Assembly (NCBI RefSeq): GCF_017676365.1
Contig: NZ_JADKMA010000010.1
Location: 1-64,000 of the forward strand
DNA length: 64,000 nt
DNA from: Streptomyces oryzae
GTDB taxonomy: Bacteria; Actinomycetota; Actinomycetes; Streptomycetales; Streptomycetaceae
Reading direction: 5' to 3'
In this document: positions 45,241 to 56,282 of the stretch, piece by piece
How positions within the stretch are numbered: the first letter of the stretch is position 1
How the letters are laid out: each line of letters opens with the position of its first letter
The notes under the pieces: model-generated
The model's database searches: none
What the model was told of the DNA's origin: nothing
Seen by the model: the letters and a program-made list of their open reading frames with translations, nothing else
Position numbers and translations under genes: made by a program

Positions 45241-47316
45241 TCAGCGAGCGGCTGCCTGCAGCGACTCCTTCGCCGCCAGGTGGACGGCCTCGGCGGTGAG
45301 ACCGAACTCCCGGAAGAGAACCTTGCCGTCGGCCGAGGCACCGAAGTGCTCCAGCGACACGATGCGGCCGGCCTCGCCCACGTAACGGTGCCAGGTCAGA
45401 CCCACGCCCGCCTCGACGGCGACGCGCGCCTTGATGTCCGGCGGCAGCACGCTGTCGCGGTAGGACTGCTCCTGCTCCTCGAACCACTCCAGGCACGGCA
45501 TCGAGACGACCCGGGTGGGCACGCCCTGCTCCTGGAGCCGCTCGCGCGCCTCGACGGCGAGCTGTACCTCGGAGCCGGTGCCGATCAGGACCACCTGCGG
45601 GTGGCCGCCCTCGGCCTCGAACAGCACGTAACCGCCCTTGGCCGCAGCCGGGTTGGCCTCGTAGGTCGGCACGCCCTGCCGGGTCAGCGCCATGCCGTGC
45701 GGCCCCGGCTTGCTGCTGTGCCGGCGCATGATCTCGGCCCACACCGTGGAGGTCTCGTTGGCGTCCGCGGGGCGGACGATGTTGAGACCCGGGATGGCGC
45801 GCAGCGCGGACAGGTGCTCGACCGGCTGGTGCGTCGGGCCGTCCTCGCCGAGACCGATGGAGTCGTGCGTCCACACGTAGGTGACGGGCGCCTTCATCAG
45901 CGCGGCGAGCCGGACGGCAGGACGCATGTAGTCGGAGAAGACGAGGAACGTTCCGCCATAAACCCGCGTGTTGCCGTGCAGTGCGATGCCGTTCATCGTC
46001 GAACCCATCGCGTGCTCGCGGATGCCCCAGTGCACCGTACGCCCGTACCGGTCGGCGCCCGGCAGCGGGTTGCCCTCCGGCAGGAACGAGGTGTTGGCGA
46101 ACGTGGTGTTGTTCGAGCCCGCGAGGTCGGCCGAGCCGCCCCACAGCTCGGGGACGACCGGGCCCAGCGCCTTGAGCACGCTGCCGGACGCCTTACGGGT
46201 GGCCACCGACTCGCCCGCAGGGAAGACGGGCAGCGCCTTCTCCCAGCCCTCGGGCAGCCGGCCCTCGCGGATGCGGTCGAACTCGGCGGCCCGCTCCGGG
46301 TTGGCGGCGCGCCAGACGGCCATCCGCTTCTCCCACTCGGCCTGCATCGCGCGGCCGCGGTCGCTCGCCTTGCGGACGTGCGCGAGGACCTCGTCGGAGA
46401 TGTGGAAGTGCTGGTCGGGGTCGAAGCCCAGCACGCGCTTGGTGGCCGCGACCTCCTCCTCGCCCAGCGCCGAGCCGTGGGACGCCTCGGTGTTCTGCGC
46501 GTTCGGGGCCGGCCAGGCGATGATGGAGCTCATCGCGATGAAGGAGGGGCGCTCGGTCTCGGCCTGCGCCGCCTTGAGCGCCTGGAACAGCGCCTTCGGG
46601 TCGAGGTCGCCGTTCTCCTGCTGGGCGACGCGCTGCACGTGCCAGCCGTACGCCTCGTACCGCTTGAGGGTGTCCTCGGAGAACGCGGTCGCGGTGTCGC
46701 CCTCGATCGAGATGTGGTTGTCGTCCCACAGCACGATCAGGTTGCCGAGCCTCTGGTGGCCGGCCAGGGAGGACGCCTCTGCGGAGATGCCCTCCTCCAG
46801 GTCGCCGTCGCTGGCGATGACCCAGACGGTGTGGTCGAACGGGGACTCGCCCTCGGCCGCGTCCGGGTCGAACAGCCCGCGCTCGTAGCGCGCCGCCATC
46901 GCCATGCCGACCGCGTTGGCGACGCCCTGGCCCAGCGGCCCGGTCGTCGTCTCGACGCCCGCCGTGTGTCCGTGCTCGGGGTGCCCGGGGGTGCGGCTGC
47001 CCCAGGTGCGGAACGCCTTGAGGTCGTCCAGCTCCAGGCCGTATCCGGCCAGGAAGAGCTGGATGTACTGGGTCAGGCTGGAGTGGCCTGCGGAGAGGAC
47101 GAAGCGGTCGCGTCCGGTCCAGTCCGGGTCGGTCGGATCGTGGCGCATCAGCTTCTGGTAGAGCAGGTACGCGACGGGCGCCAGGCTCATGGCCGTGCCG
47201 GGATGGCCGTTACCGACCTTCTGCACGGAATCCATGGCCAGGACTCGAACTGTGTCCACGGCCTGCTGGTCCAGTTCGGTCCACTCAAGGTCTGTGGTGG
47301 TCGGCTTGGTGCTCAC
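45241..47316 (-). CDS. tkt: Transketolase
   Basis: A 691-residue thiamine-diphosphate enzyme. The cofactor motif is SDGDLEEGISAEA to LWDDNHISIEG; GHPGTAMSLAP is the N-terminal substrate loop, and THDSIGLGEDGPTHQPVEHL marks the second domain. GTG is the start, with GAGAGGAG further upstream. It is first in the pentose phosphate operon. A possible -10 (TACGCT, minus strand, 47387-47382) lies 66 bases upstream. Confidence 0.98.
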   Translation of the reverse strand: MSTKPTTTDLEWTELDQQAVDTVRVLAMDSVQKVGNGHPGTAMSLAPVAYLLYQKLMRHDPTDPDWTGRDRFVLSAGHSSLTQYIQLFLAGYGLELDDLKAFRTWGSRTPGHPEHGHTAGVETTTGPLGQGVANAVGMAMAARYERGLFDPDAAEGESPFDHTVWVIASDGDLEEGISAEASSLAGHQRLGNLIVLWDDNHISIEGDTATAFSEDTLKRYEAYGWHVQRVAQQENGDLDPKALFQALKAAQAETERPSFIAMSSIIAWPAPNAQNTEASHGSALGEEEVAATKRVLGFDPDQHFHISDEVLAHVRKASDRGRAMQAEWEKRMAVWRAANPERAAEFDRIREGRLPEGWEKALPVFPAGESVATRKASGSVLKALGPVVPELWGGSADLAGSNNTTFANTSFLPEGNPLPGADRYGRTVHWGIREHAMGSTMNGIALHGNTRVYGGTFLVFSDYMRPAVRLAALMKAPVTYVWTHDSIGLGEDGPTHQPVEHLSALRAIPGLNIVRPADANETSTVWAEIMRRHSSKPGPHGMALTRQGVPTYEANPAAAKGGYVLFEAEGGHPQVVLIGTGSEVQLAVEARERLQEQGVPTRVVSMPCLEWFEEQEQSYRDSVLPPDIKARVAVEAGVGLTWHRYVGEAGRIVSLEHFGASADGKVLFREFGLTAEAVHLAAKESLQAAAR

Positions 47317-47826
47317 CCTGCGTCAGGGCTCCTCTCCACATGTTCGATGGCCGGTGTGTGTGCGCTCACCGGGCGGTGTCGAGCGTACCTCTGCCGGGAC
47401 GTGCGACTTTTCGACCGTTCACTCTGTGGTCCTCGCCGGGTCGTCGCCCCCGTGCCGCGGCCGGCAATCATGGGAAAGCTCCGGGAACGTTCCGTGAACA
47501 CCGAAAGAGATAGTTGCTATTCCCATCCATTGGCGGCGGCCGGCAATGGGCGGCGGCGACCGGCGGCGACCGGCGCCGGAAACTCCACTCCCAGGCTGAC
47601 GTCAGTTCCCCGGATCCGCCCGTCGGACACGGTCCGGTTACCCCGAACCGGACCTGCCGACGCGGCGCCTGGCCCCAGGGTCAACACGGTGACCCCCCAT
47701 GACTGGGGAGATATCGCCAACGTCTAAAGTGGCGTGGTACGCGCGAGCTTGACCCGGGCCTGCACCTTTTCCCTCCGTGCGCCCGTGCGGGTTCGCTGGT
47801 TTCTTATGAGGCGATCAGGGGTGTCC
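47317..47826. other. 510-base divergent promoter region between tkt and ctaB
   Basis: The longest gap in the window. It contains the palindrome GGAACGTTCC at 47484-47493, an imperfect array of CGGCGGCGACC-like units near 47530-47580, and CCCC(ATGACT)GGGG near 47697. No ORF with a family match and no known RNA is recognised. Both operons must be controlled from here. Confidence 0.5.
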
Positions 47827-48765
47827 GTGACGGCCGTCGAATCCCGTCCTGCGGGGACGCTGGAGCCCAGCGGCCACCAGCCGCTCGGTGCCCGCGTAAA
47901 GGCGTTCATCGAGCTGACCAAGCCGCGGATCATCGAGCTGCTCCTCATGACCACCATCCCGGTCATGTTCCTCGCCGCCCAGGGAGTACCCGACCTCTGG
48001 CTCGTGGTGATCACCTGTCTCGGCGGCTATCTGTCGGCGGGCGGCGCCAACGCGCTGAACATGTACATCGACCGCGACATCGACGCGCTGATGCACCGCA
48101 CCGAGCGGCGCCCGCTGGTCACCGGGGTGGTCAAGCCGCGCGAGTGCCTGGTGTTCGGCATCAGCCTGGCGGTGATCTCCACCCTGATGTTCGGGCTGCT
48201 GGTCAACTGGCTGTCCGCCGCGCTGTCGTTGGGCGCGCTCCTCTTCTATGTCGTCGGCTACACGCTGATCCTCAAGCGGCGCACCTCGCAGAATATCGTG
48301 TGGGGCGGCATCGCCGGCTGTCTGCCCGTCTTCATCGGCTGGTCGGCGGTCAAGAACGAGGTGAGCTGGGCCGCCGTCATCCTCTTCCTGGTGATGTTCT
48401 TCTGGACGCCGCCGCACTACTGGCCGCTGTCCATGAAGGTCACGGAGGACTACAAGCGGGTCGGTGTCCCCATGCTTCCCGCTGTCGCGGGCAATGTGGT
48501 CGTCGCCAACCAGATCGTCGTCTACAGCTGGGTGATGGTCCTGGTCTCCCTGCTGCTGTGGCCGCTGGGCTACGTCGGCTGGTTCTACCCGCTGGTCGCC
48601 GTGCTGGCGGGCGGACTGTGGCTCTGGGAAGCGCACGCGCTGCGGGCCCGCGCCCGCGCCGGGCTCAAGGGGGCCAAGCTCAAGGAAATGCGGCTCTTCC
48701 ACTGGTCGATCACTTACGTCTCACTGGTCTTCGCCGCGGTGGCCATCGACCCGTTCCTGCGCTGA
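47827..48765 (+). CDS. ctaB: Protoheme IX farnesyltransferase (haem O synthase)
   Basis: A 312-residue membrane enzyme that adds a farnesyl group to haem B for cytochrome oxidase. The prenyl-binding motif NMYIDRDID (N-x3-D-x3-D) is near residue 78, and a second Asp/Lys-rich motif ([10 protein letters not shown]) follows. About nine hydrophobic helices are visible. GTG 47827 matches the family N-terminus TAVESRPAG and follows AGGGG; GTG 47821 is an alternative. ctaA lies 600 bases away on the other strand, completing haem A synthesis. Confidence 0.95.
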   Translation: MTAVESRPAGTLEPSGHQPLGARVKAFIELTKPRIIELLLMTTIPVMFLAAQGVPDLWLVVITCLGGYLSAGGANALNMYIDRDIDALMHRTERRPLVTGVVKPRECLVFGISLAVISTLMFGLLVNWLSAALSLGALLFYVVGYTLILKRRTSQNIVWGGIAGCLPVFIGWSAVKNEVSWAAVILFLVMFFWTPPHYWPLSMKVTEDYKRVGVPMLPAVAGNVVVANQIVVYSWVMVLVSLLLWPLGYVGWFYPLVAVLAGGLWLWEAHALRARARAGLKGAKLKEMRLFHWSITYVSLVFAAVAIDPFLR

Positions 48766-49074
48766 GCGCTGCGCTGCGCCTGGTACGGACACACCTGAAC
48801 CCCTCCCGGTGACGGAGGGGTTTGCGCTTCCTCTCAGCGGGAGAGGTTGCCTCCCGGCGGGAAGGGCTTGCCTTTCGGGCGGGAGTCATCACATCCCGCC
48901 GCAGCGGCGGCGTACTCCCACCGACGTGTCCGGCGGTGCCATACGACCGGTGGGCCGGTCCGGCACCGCCGGTCAAGTACACCGGTCCGGCGCCGCTGGC
49001 CAGGTGCGATGCGGCTGATCGCCGTCGCGGCGGAGCGAGGGCTGCCCCAGGTGGGGCAGGGGGAAAGTGAGGGC
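48766..49074. other. 309-base region with terminator and a nested inverted repeat
   Basis: AACCCCTCC (48798-48806) and GGAGGGGTT (48814-48822) form a terminator for ctaB. CCGGCGGTGCC (48930-48940) and GGCACCGCCGG (48962-48972) form a perfect dyad enclosing a second one (ACCGG 48946-48950, CCGGT 48955-48959). No gene is evident. The second dyad may end transcription of the opposing gene. Confidence 0.65.
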
Positions 49075-49392
49075 TTACTGGTTCGCGGGGCCGCCCAGCT
49101 GAATGCCGGCCATACGGGACCACTCGTATGGACCGGTCCGCATGTGCTCGGCCATCTCGCCGTCGAAGCCGTCGTTGCGGGTGACGCCGGCGGTCTCCAC
49201 GGCCTGCTCGGCGATGTCCCTGGTGGGCGCCATCAGATCGCCCCAGGTGCCGTCCGCGCCGACCAGGGAGATACGGAAACCGACCTGACCCACGTACGCG
49301 ATCTGCGCCTGCGCGCTGCCCCCGTGCCGTCGCGCGAAGGCGCCGATCTGCTTGGCGAGCCGGGCCGCCCGCTTGCTGCTGTCTGCTGCCAT
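49075..49392 (-). CDS. Conserved hypothetical protein next to ctaA
   Basis: A 105-residue soluble protein with no motif I can name. Its composition and codon use look coding. A basic N-terminal helix (SKRAARLAKQIGAFARRHG) is followed by a beta-rich stretch (AQIAYVGQVGFRISLVGADG) and a C-terminal part containing GEMAEHMRTGPYEWSRMAGI. It starts 10 bases after ctaA on the same strand and is probably co-transcribed with it. A link to haem A or oxidase assembly is only contextual. Confidence 0.75.
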   Translation of the reverse strand: MAADSSKRAARLAKQIGAFARRHGGSAQAQIAYVGQVGFRISLVGADGTWGDLMAPTRDIAEQAVETAGVTRNDGFDGEMAEHMRTGPYEWSRMAGIQLGGPANQ

Positions 49393-49402
49393 GGGGCAGA
49401 TG

Positions 49403-50413
49403 CTACCGGCGGGTAGCCAATCCGGCGAGAGGGGGAGCCGCAGCGGACTCCGCGGCCGGTGCGGCGTCCTCGGCCGCCACCGGAAGTCCGCGCTCCCGCG
49501 TGGAGAGCACCACCCGCAGCACCCCGATCCACACCAGGGTCGAGCCCAGCAGATGCAGGCCGACCAGCAGCTCGGGCAGATCGGTGAAGTACTGCACGTA
49601 CCCGATGACGCCCTGCCCCAGCAGGACGAGGAGCAGATTGCGCGCGGTGCGCCGTGGCCCCATGGGGGCGTCCATGACGCGCAGGCCCGCGTAGAGCACC
49701 ACGGTCAGTGCCACCACGATCCAGGCGAAGACGGCGTGCGTGTGTGTCGCCAGCTCCACGCCGACCGGCATCCGGTCGACCTTGCTGCTGTCACCCGCGT
49801 GCGGTCCCGCGCCGGTGACGACGGTGCCGGCGACGATGAGGCAGGCCGCGAAGAACGTCAGTACATAGGTGAGCTTCTTGACGGGCTTGCCCACCAGTGG
49901 CCTGGGCGGCGCATCGCCCTCCCGCGCGCGCAGCCAGGTGAGGGTGGTGACGGTCAGCAGCGCGGTCGCGGCCAGGAAGTGACCGGCGACGACGAACGGG
50001 TTCAGCTTCACCCACACCGTGATGCCGCCGACCACGCCGTTGCTCATCACGACCCAGAACTGGGACCAGGCGAGCCTGCTCAGCCCTTTACGGGCGGGCT
50101 TCGCCGCGCGTACGACGATGATGGTCCAGCCGACCGCGGCCGAGACCACCCAGGTCATCATGCGGTTGCCGAACTCGACGGCACCGTGGAAACCCATCGC
50201 AGAGGTCGCGGTGAGGCTGTCGGCACTGCACTTGGGCCAGGTGTCGCAGCCCAGCCCCGAGCCGGTGAGCCGCACGGCCCCGCCGGTGACCACGATGACG
50301 ATGCTCATCAGCAGCGAGAGGAAGGCCGCCCGCTCAACGGTGCGGGGCGAGGGCGTCCAGCGCGCGGCGATGTACGCGATGGGGTTACGTACGAGTTCGA
50401 GCAGATTCGGCAC
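49403..50413 (-). CDS. ctaA: Haem A synthase (COX15/CtaA family)
   Basis: A 336-residue membrane enzyme that oxidises haem O to haem A. About eight hydrophobic helices are visible. Haem-ligand histidines lie in MGFHGAVEFGNRMM, VAGHFLAA, ATHTHAVFAW and VGLHLLGS. LTGSGLGCDTWPKC holds the conserved cysteine pair of the first outer loop. GTG 50413 starts it. The Ala-rich tail is not conserved. Confidence 0.95.
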   Translation of the reverse strand: MPNLLELVRNPIAYIAARWTPSPRTVERAAFLSLLMSIVIVVTGGAVRLTGSGLGCDTWPKCSADSLTATSAMGFHGAVEFGNRMMTWVVSAAVGWTIIVVRAAKPARKGLSRLAWSQFWVVMSNGVVGGITVWVKLNPFVVAGHFLAATALLTVTTLTWLRAREGDAPPRPLVGKPVKKLTYVLTFFAACLIVAGTVVTGAGPHAGDSSKVDRMPVGVELATHTHAVFAWIVVALTVVLYAGLRVMDAPMGPRRTARNLLLVLLGQGVIGYVQYFTDLPELLVGLHLLGSTLVWIGVLRVVLSTRERGLPVAAEDAAPAAESAAAPPLAGLATRR

Positions 50414-50475
50414 GGAGCCATGGTAGGTGGCCGCTTGTGCGCGGATTCACGAGGGTCGCCCTTTCTCCGCGGGCT

Positions 50476-51255
50476 TCACTCCCACTTGAAGAAGCGCGCC
50501 GCCGCGCCGAGCCCCAGCACCGCCCACACGGCCAGCACGCCCAGGTCGGCCCACGGCACCCCGGTCCCGTGCCGGAGGACGTCGCGCAGGCCGTCCGAGA
50601 GCGCGGAGATCGGCAGCAGCTGCAGTGCGCTCTGCGCGGCGTCGGGGAACTTGTCCAGCGGCACGATGACACCGCCGCCGACCAGCAGCAGGATGAAGAC
50701 CAGATTGGCCCCCGCCAGCGTCGCCTCCGCCTTGAGCGTCCCGGCCATCAGCAGGCCGAGCCCGGAGAAAGCCGCCGTGCCGAGCAGCAGCAGGAGCAGC
50801 ACGGTCGCCGGGTTGCCGTGCGGCGACCAGCCGAGTGCGAGCGCCACCACGGTCAGCAGCAGCACCTGGAGGGCTTCGATGGCCAGGACGGAGCACGTCT
50901 TCGCCGTCATCAGCCCCCACCGCGGCAGCGGCGAGGCGCCGAGCCGCTTGAGGACGCCGTAGCGGCGCTCGAAGCCGGTGGCGATGGCCTGCCCGGTGAA
51001 CGCGGTCGAGAGCATCGCAAGCGCCAGGATGCCGGGCGCCAGGAAGTCGACCCGCGAGCCCTTGCCGGTGTCGACGATGTCCACGGCGCTGAAGAGCACC
51101 AGCAGCAGCGTCGGGATGATGACGGTGAGCAACAGCTGCTCGCCGTTGCGCAGCTGCGTCCGGGTCTCCAGCCACGCCTGTGCCCGCACCATGCGCGACA
51201 GCGGCGCGGCTCCGGGCTTGGGTGCGTAGGTCCCGGCGGTCTTGGTGTCCGTCAT
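50476..51255 (-). CDS. ABC-2 type transporter permease
   Basis: A 259-residue permease with six hydrophobic helices, partner of the ATPase upstream. GFERRYGVLKRLGASPLPR is the characteristic cytoplasmic coupling region of DrrB-like exporters. The ATG at 51255 is 86 bases downstream of the ATPase stop. The intervening DNA contains a copy of the ATPase 3' end ending in ATGA over this start, suggesting the two genes once overlapped directly. Substrate unknown; a hydrophobic drug or lipid is possible. Confidence 0.93.
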   Translation of the reverse strand: MTDTKTAGTYAPKPGAAPLSRMVRAQAWLETRTQLRNGEQLLLTVIIPTLLLVLFSAVDIVDTGKGSRVDFLAPGILALAMLSTAFTGQAIATGFERRYGVLKRLGASPLPRWGLMTAKTCSVLAIEALQVLLLTVVALALGWSPHGNPATVLLLLLLGTAAFSGLGLLMAGTLKAEATLAGANLVFILLLVGGGVIVPLDKFPDAAQSALQLLPISALSDGLRDVLRHGTGVPWADLGVLAVWAVLGLGAAARFFKWE

Positions 51256-51340
51256 GCCCGCAGCCCCCTCCCGGTCAGCTCCAGGCTGCTGTTTTCCGGG
51301 GGGCAACCCCCGGACCCCCGGCCGATCCGAGTGAGCGCCC

Positions 51341-52267
<927 letters not shown>

Positions 52268-52413
52268 GCAGTGCAGTCTAAGGAGCGCGCCGCGCCACTC
52301 TTCTGGCGGGCTGTACGGGCCTGGGGCGGCCCCTCCTGGTTAGGTCCGCCTTACGTGACGCACCCCATCTGGGCTGGTCATCGCCGTCGCTTGCCGGGGT
52401 CCGACGAATTAAG

Positions 52414-52427
52414 CAACAATGACGTTG
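52414..52427. promoter_or_regulatory. SufR-type operator CAAC-N6-GTTG at the sufR start
   Basis: CAAC (52414-52417), six bases, GTTG (52424-52427) overlaps the GTG start codon of sufR. CAAC-N6-GTTG is the site reported for SufR in cyanobacteria. Autoregulation of the whole suf operon through holo-SufR is the direct reading. Confidence 0.75.
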
Positions 52428-53287
52428 TGAAAAAGAGGGAGCAGGCTCGGGAGGACCGACCGATGGCCGCACAGGCCACCGGGGCCGCCGCCGCGTCCGG
52501 CCCCTCCACAACACAGGATGAACAGCACGGCACGCGGAACAAGGTCGCGCGCTCCATCCTCGACCACGGTCCGTCCACCGCGGCCGAGCTGGCGCTGCGC
52601 CTGGAGCTGACCCAGGCCGCCGTCCGCCGTCATCTCGACGCGCTCGTCACCGAGGGCGTCGTGGAGGCCCGCGCCAAGCGGGTCTACGGCTCGCGCGGCA
52701 GGGGACGCCCCGCCAAGGTCTTCGCTCTGACGGACTGCGGCCGGGACGCCTTCGACCAGGCGTACGACCAGCTGGCTGCCGATGCCCTGCGGTGGATCGC
52801 CCGGACCGCAGGCGGCGGTGAGGTCGGGGAGGCGGCGGTCGCGGCCTTCGCTCGTGCCCGCGTCGAGGCGCAGGCGGAGAAGTACCACGAGGCGCTGGAG
52901 AGCGTCCCACCGGAGGACAGGGCGCGTGCGCTGGCGCGTGCGCTGTCCGAGGACGGGTACGCTGCCACGGCGCGTGCCGCGCCCGCGCAAGCGGGCGAGC
53001 AGCTCTGCCAGCACCACTGCCCGGTGGCCCACACCGCCGAGCAGTTCCCCCAGCTGTGCGAGGCGGAGACGGAGGTCTTCTCCCGGTTGCTCGGTACACA
53101 TGTCCAGCGGCTGGCGACGATCGCGCACGGCGACGGAGTGTGCACGACGTTCATCCCCAGGACGCACCAGCATCCGAAGACCGCCGCGGCCAGGCCCCCG
53201 GCAGCACGGACCCCCGCACAACCACCCAAGACCAGCAACGCCAGCAACGCCACCAAAGCGAACGAGGCCGGGAGGAACCCCGCATGA
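52427..53287 (+). CDS. sufR: SufR-type Fe-S sensing transcriptional regulator
   Basis: A 286-residue ArsR/DeoR-like winged-helix repressor. The DNA-binding domain (about residues 33-105) contains [19 protein letters not shown] and [18 protein letters not shown]. The C-terminal cluster-binding region has Cys194 and Cys198 in CQHHC, Cys211 in FPQLC and Cys239 in GDGVC, which fit the [4Fe-4S] ligands of SufR. GTG 52427 is chosen by similarity to relatives; ATG 52463 is the alternative. A disordered Pro/Ala/Asn-rich tail follows. It overlaps sufB by 4 bases. Confidence 0.93.
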   Translation: MKKREQAREDRPMAAQATGAAAASGPSTTQDEQHGTRNKVARSILDHGPSTAAELALRLELTQAAVRRHLDALVTEGVVEARAKRVYGSRGRGRPAKVFALTDCGRDAFDQAYDQLAADALRWIARTAGGGEVGEAAVAAFARARVEAQAEKYHEALESVPPEDRARALARALSEDGYAATARAAPAQAGEQLCQHHCPVAHTAEQFPQLCEAETEVFSRLLGTHVQRLATIAHGDGVCTTFIPRTHQHPKTAAARPPAARTPAQPPKTSNASNATKANEAGRNPA

Positions 53288-54705
53288 CCGCTCCTACGGA
53301 GACTGCTCACCCCGAGCTCGAGGGGCTGGGCAAGTACGAGTACGGCTGGGCCGACCCCGATGCCGCGGGCGCGGCCGCCAAGCGCGGCCTCTCCGAGGAT
53401 GTCGTCCGTGACATCTCGGGGAAGAAGAACGAGCCCGACTGGATGCTCAAGCTGCGGCTCAAGGGCCACAAGCTCTTCGAGAAGAAGCCGATGCCGAACT
53501 GGGGCTCGGACCTGTCGGGTATCGACTTCGACAACATCAAGTACTTCGTCCGGTCCACCGAGAAGCAGGCCCAGACCTGGGAGGACCTGCCCGAGGACAT
53601 CAAGAACACCTACGACAAGCTCGGCATCCCGGAGGCGGAGAAGCAGCGCCTGGTCGCAGGTGTCGCCGCGCAGTACGAGTCGGAGGTCGTCTACCACCAG
53701 ATCCGGGAGGACCTGGAGAAGCAGGGCGTCCTCTTCCTGGACACGGACACCGCGCTGCGCGAGCACCCCGAGCTGTTCCAGGAGCACTTCGGCACGGTCA
53801 TCCCTGCCGGTGACAACAAGTTCGCCGCGCTGAACACAGCGGTGTGGTCGGGCGGTTCCTTCATCTACGTACCGCCGGGCGTGCATGTCGACATTCCGCT
53901 CCAGGCCTACTTCCGGATCAACACCGAGAACATGGGCCAGTTCGAGCGGACGCTGATCATCGTCGACGAGGACGCCTATGTGCACTACGTCGAGGGCTGC
54001 ACGGCGCCGATCTACAACTCGGACTCGCTGCACTCGGCCGTCGTCGAGATCATCGTCAAGAAGGGCGGCCGCTGCCGCTACACGACGATCCAGAACTGGT
54101 CGAACAACGTCTACAACCTGGTCACCAAGCGCGCCGTGGCCTACGAGGGCGCGACCATGGAGTGGGTCGACGGCAACCTCGGCTCCAAGGTGACGATGAA
54201 GTACCCGGCGGTCTACCTCATGGGTGAGCACGCCAAGGGCGAGACGCTGTCCGTCGCCTTCGCGGGCGAGGGCCAGCACCAGGACGCGGGCGCCAAGATG
54301 GTCCACATGGCCCCCCGCACCTCCTCGAACATCGTCTCCAAGTCGGTGGCCCGCAGCGGTGGCCGCACCTCCTACCGCGGTCTCATCGAGATCGGCGAGG
54401 GCGCCGAGGGCTCCAAGTCCAACGTGCTGTGCGACGCGCTGCTGGTCGACACCATCTCGCGCTCCGACACCTACCCTTACGTCGACGTCCGCGAGGACGA
54501 CGTGACGATGGGCCACGAGGCGACGGTCTCCAAGGTCAGCGACGACCAGCTCTTCTATCTGATGAGCCGCGGGCTGTCCGAGGACGAGGCCATGGCGATG
54601 ATCGTGCGCGGCTTCGTCGAGCCGATCGCCAAGGAGCTGCCCATGGAGTACGCGCTGGAGCTCAACCGGCTGATCGAGCTGCAGATGGAAGGGGCCGTGG
54701 GCTGA
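53284..54705 (+). CDS. sufB: Fe-S cluster assembly protein SufB
   Basis: A 473-residue scaffold subunit of the SufBCD complex on which clusters are built. The conserved stretches [25 protein letters not shown] core (shortened here), [20 protein letters not shown] and [21 protein letters not shown] are intact; the catalytic Cys is in VEGCTAP. The ATG overlaps the sufR stop (ATGA), so the regulator and scaffold are translated together. Confidence 0.98.
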   Translation: MTAPTETAHPELEGLGKYEYGWADPDAAGAAAKRGLSEDVVRDISGKKNEPDWMLKLRLKGHKLFEKKPMPNWGSDLSGIDFDNIKYFVRSTEKQAQTWEDLPEDIKNTYDKLGIPEAEKQRLVAGVAAQYESEVVYHQIREDLEKQGVLFLDTDTALREHPELFQEHFGTVIPAGDNKFAALNTAVWSGGSFIYVPPGVHVDIPLQAYFRINTENMGQFERTLIIVDEDAYVHYVEGCTAPIYNSDSLHSAVVEIIVKKGGRCRYTTIQNWSNNVYNLVTKRAVAYEGATMEWVDGNLGSKVTMKYPAVYLMGEHAKGETLSVAFAGEGQHQDAGAKMVHMAPRTSSNIVSKSVARSGGRTSYRGLIEIGEGAEGSKSNVLCDALLVDTISRSDTYPYVDVREDDVTMGHEATVSKVSDDQLFYLMSRGLSEDEAMAMIVRGFVEPIAKELPMEYALELNRLIELQMEGAVG

Positions 54706-54770
54706 CGCCGGCCCGCATGCGCTCCAGACAGCACCGTTCTTGATTCCAGAAAGCGAGCAACACGACAGCC

Positions 54771-55952
54771 ATGGCTGAGGCCCAGAACATTCCCGTTGGG
54801 TCCAACACCACGGGAGCCATCGCGGTGGCCGCAGAGTCCACCACCGCCACGAGGATGAGCGCGCCGCCGTCCTTCGACGTGGCGGACTTCCCGGTGCCGC
54901 ACGGCCGCGAGGAGGAGTGGCGGTTCACTCCTCTGGACCGGCTCAAGGGCCTGCACGACGGCACGGCGCAGGCGACCGGCACGGTCAAGACCGAGGTGTC
55001 GGCGCCCGACGGGGTCACTGTGGAGAAGGTGTCCCGGGACGACGCGCGTATCGGCCGGGCCGGCAAGCCGGTGGACCGGGTGGCGGCCCAGGCGTTCTCC
55101 TCGTTCGAGAAGGCCAGTGTCATCACGGTGCCCAAGGACGCGGTGCTGACCGAGCCGGTGCGGGTCAGCTTGCACGGCGAGGGCGGTGTCACCTACGGGC
55201 ACACCGTCTTCGACATCGGTGCCTTCGCCGAGGCCGTCATCGTCATCGACCACACCGGGGACGCGGTGCGCTCGGCCAACGTCGAGTTCGTCCTCGGTGA
55301 CGGCGCCAAGGTCACCGTCGTCTCCGTCCAGGACTGGGACGACACCGCCGTGCACTGCTCGCAGCACAACGCGCTGGTGGGCCGGGACGCGACGTTCAAG
55401 TCGGTCGTGGTCACCTTCGGCGGCGACGTGGTCCGGCTCAACCCCCGGGTCAGCTACGCGGGCCCCGGCGCCGAGGCCGAGCTGTACGGGCTGTACTTCA
55501 CCGACGCGGGGCAGCACCAGGAGCACCGGCTGCTGGTCGACCACGACACCCCGAACTGCCGCAGCAACGTCGCCTACAAGGGCGCGCTCCAGGGCGACGA
55601 CGCCCATGCGGTGTGGATCGGTGACGTGCTCATCCAGGCCGCTGCCACCGGCACCGACACCTACGAGCTCAACCGGAACCTGGTGCTCACCGACGGTGCC
55701 CGCGTCGACTCGGTGCCCAACCTGGAGATCGAGACCGGTGAGATCGTCGGCGCCGGTCACGCCTCGGCGACCGGCCGCTTCGAGGACGAGCAGCTGTTCT
55801 ACCTGATGGCGCGCGGCATCCCGGAGCGCGAGGCGCGCCGCCTCGTGGTGCGCGGCTTCTTCGCCGAGCTCGTCCAGCAGGTCGGCCTGCCGGACGTGGA
55901 GGAGCGCCTGATCGCCCGGATCGAGGCGGAGCTGGAGGCGTCCGTCTCATGA
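54771..55952 (+). CDS. sufD: Fe-S cluster assembly protein SufD
   Basis: A 393-residue partner of SufB. The HGREEEWRFTPLDRL motif near residues 44-58 and the C-terminal GHASATGRFEDEQLFYLMARGI with a conserved His are typical. The beta-helix core lies between. The first 35 residues are Ala/Thr-rich. It starts 65 bases after sufB and overlaps the ferredoxin gene by 4 bases. Confidence 0.97.
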   Translation: MAEAQNIPVGSNTTGAIAVAAESTTATRMSAPPSFDVADFPVPHGREEEWRFTPLDRLKGLHDGTAQATGTVKTEVSAPDGVTVEKVSRDDARIGRAGKPVDRVAAQAFSSFEKASVITVPKDAVLTEPVRVSLHGEGGVTYGHTVFDIGAFAEAVIVIDHTGDAVRSANVEFVLGDGAKVTVVSVQDWDDTAVHCSQHNALVGRDATFKSVVVTFGGDVVRLNPRVSYAGPGAEAELYGLYFTDAGQHQEHRLLVDHDTPNCRSNVAYKGALQGDDAHAVWIGDVLIQAAATGTDTYELNRNLVLTDGARVDSVPNLEIETGEIVGAGHASATGRFEDEQLFYLMARGIPEREARRLVVRGFFAELVQQVGLPDVEERLIARIEAELEASVS

Positions 55953-56275
55953 GCGAGGAAGGCTTCGTCAAAGCGGCTTCGCTGAGCGAGCTGGAGGAGA
56001 ACACCCCGCTGCGGGTGGAGCTGGGCGGCGTCCCGGTCTCCCTCGTCAAGACCGAGGGCGAGGTGTTCGCCATCAACGACATCTGCTCGCACGCCAACGT
56101 GTCGCTCTCCGAGGGAGACGTGGAGGACTGCACCATCGAGTGCTGGCTGCACGGCTCCCGCTTCGACCTGCGGACCGGCAAGCCGTCCGGACTGCCCGCC
56201 ACCCGCCCCGTCCCCGTGTACCCCGTAAAGATCGAAGGGGACGATGTGCTCGTCTCCGTCACACAGGAGTCCTGA
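55949..56275 (+). CDS. Rieske-type ferredoxin in the suf operon
   Basis: A 108-residue soluble Rieske [2Fe-2S] protein of the NirD/BphF type. The ligands are in ICSHANVSLSEG (CxH) and CWLHGSRFDL (CxxH). It sits between sufD and sufC and overlaps sufD by 4 bases, so it is expressed with the machinery. An electron-donor role for cluster assembly is inferred; insertion of such a gene here is common in actinobacteria. Confidence 0.95.
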   Translation: MSEEGFVKAASLSELEENTPLRVELGGVPVSLVKTEGEVFAINDICSHANVSLSEGDVEDCTIECWLHGSRFDLRTGKPSGLPATRPVPVYPVKIEGDDVLVSVTQES

Positions 56276-56282
56276 AGTCCCC

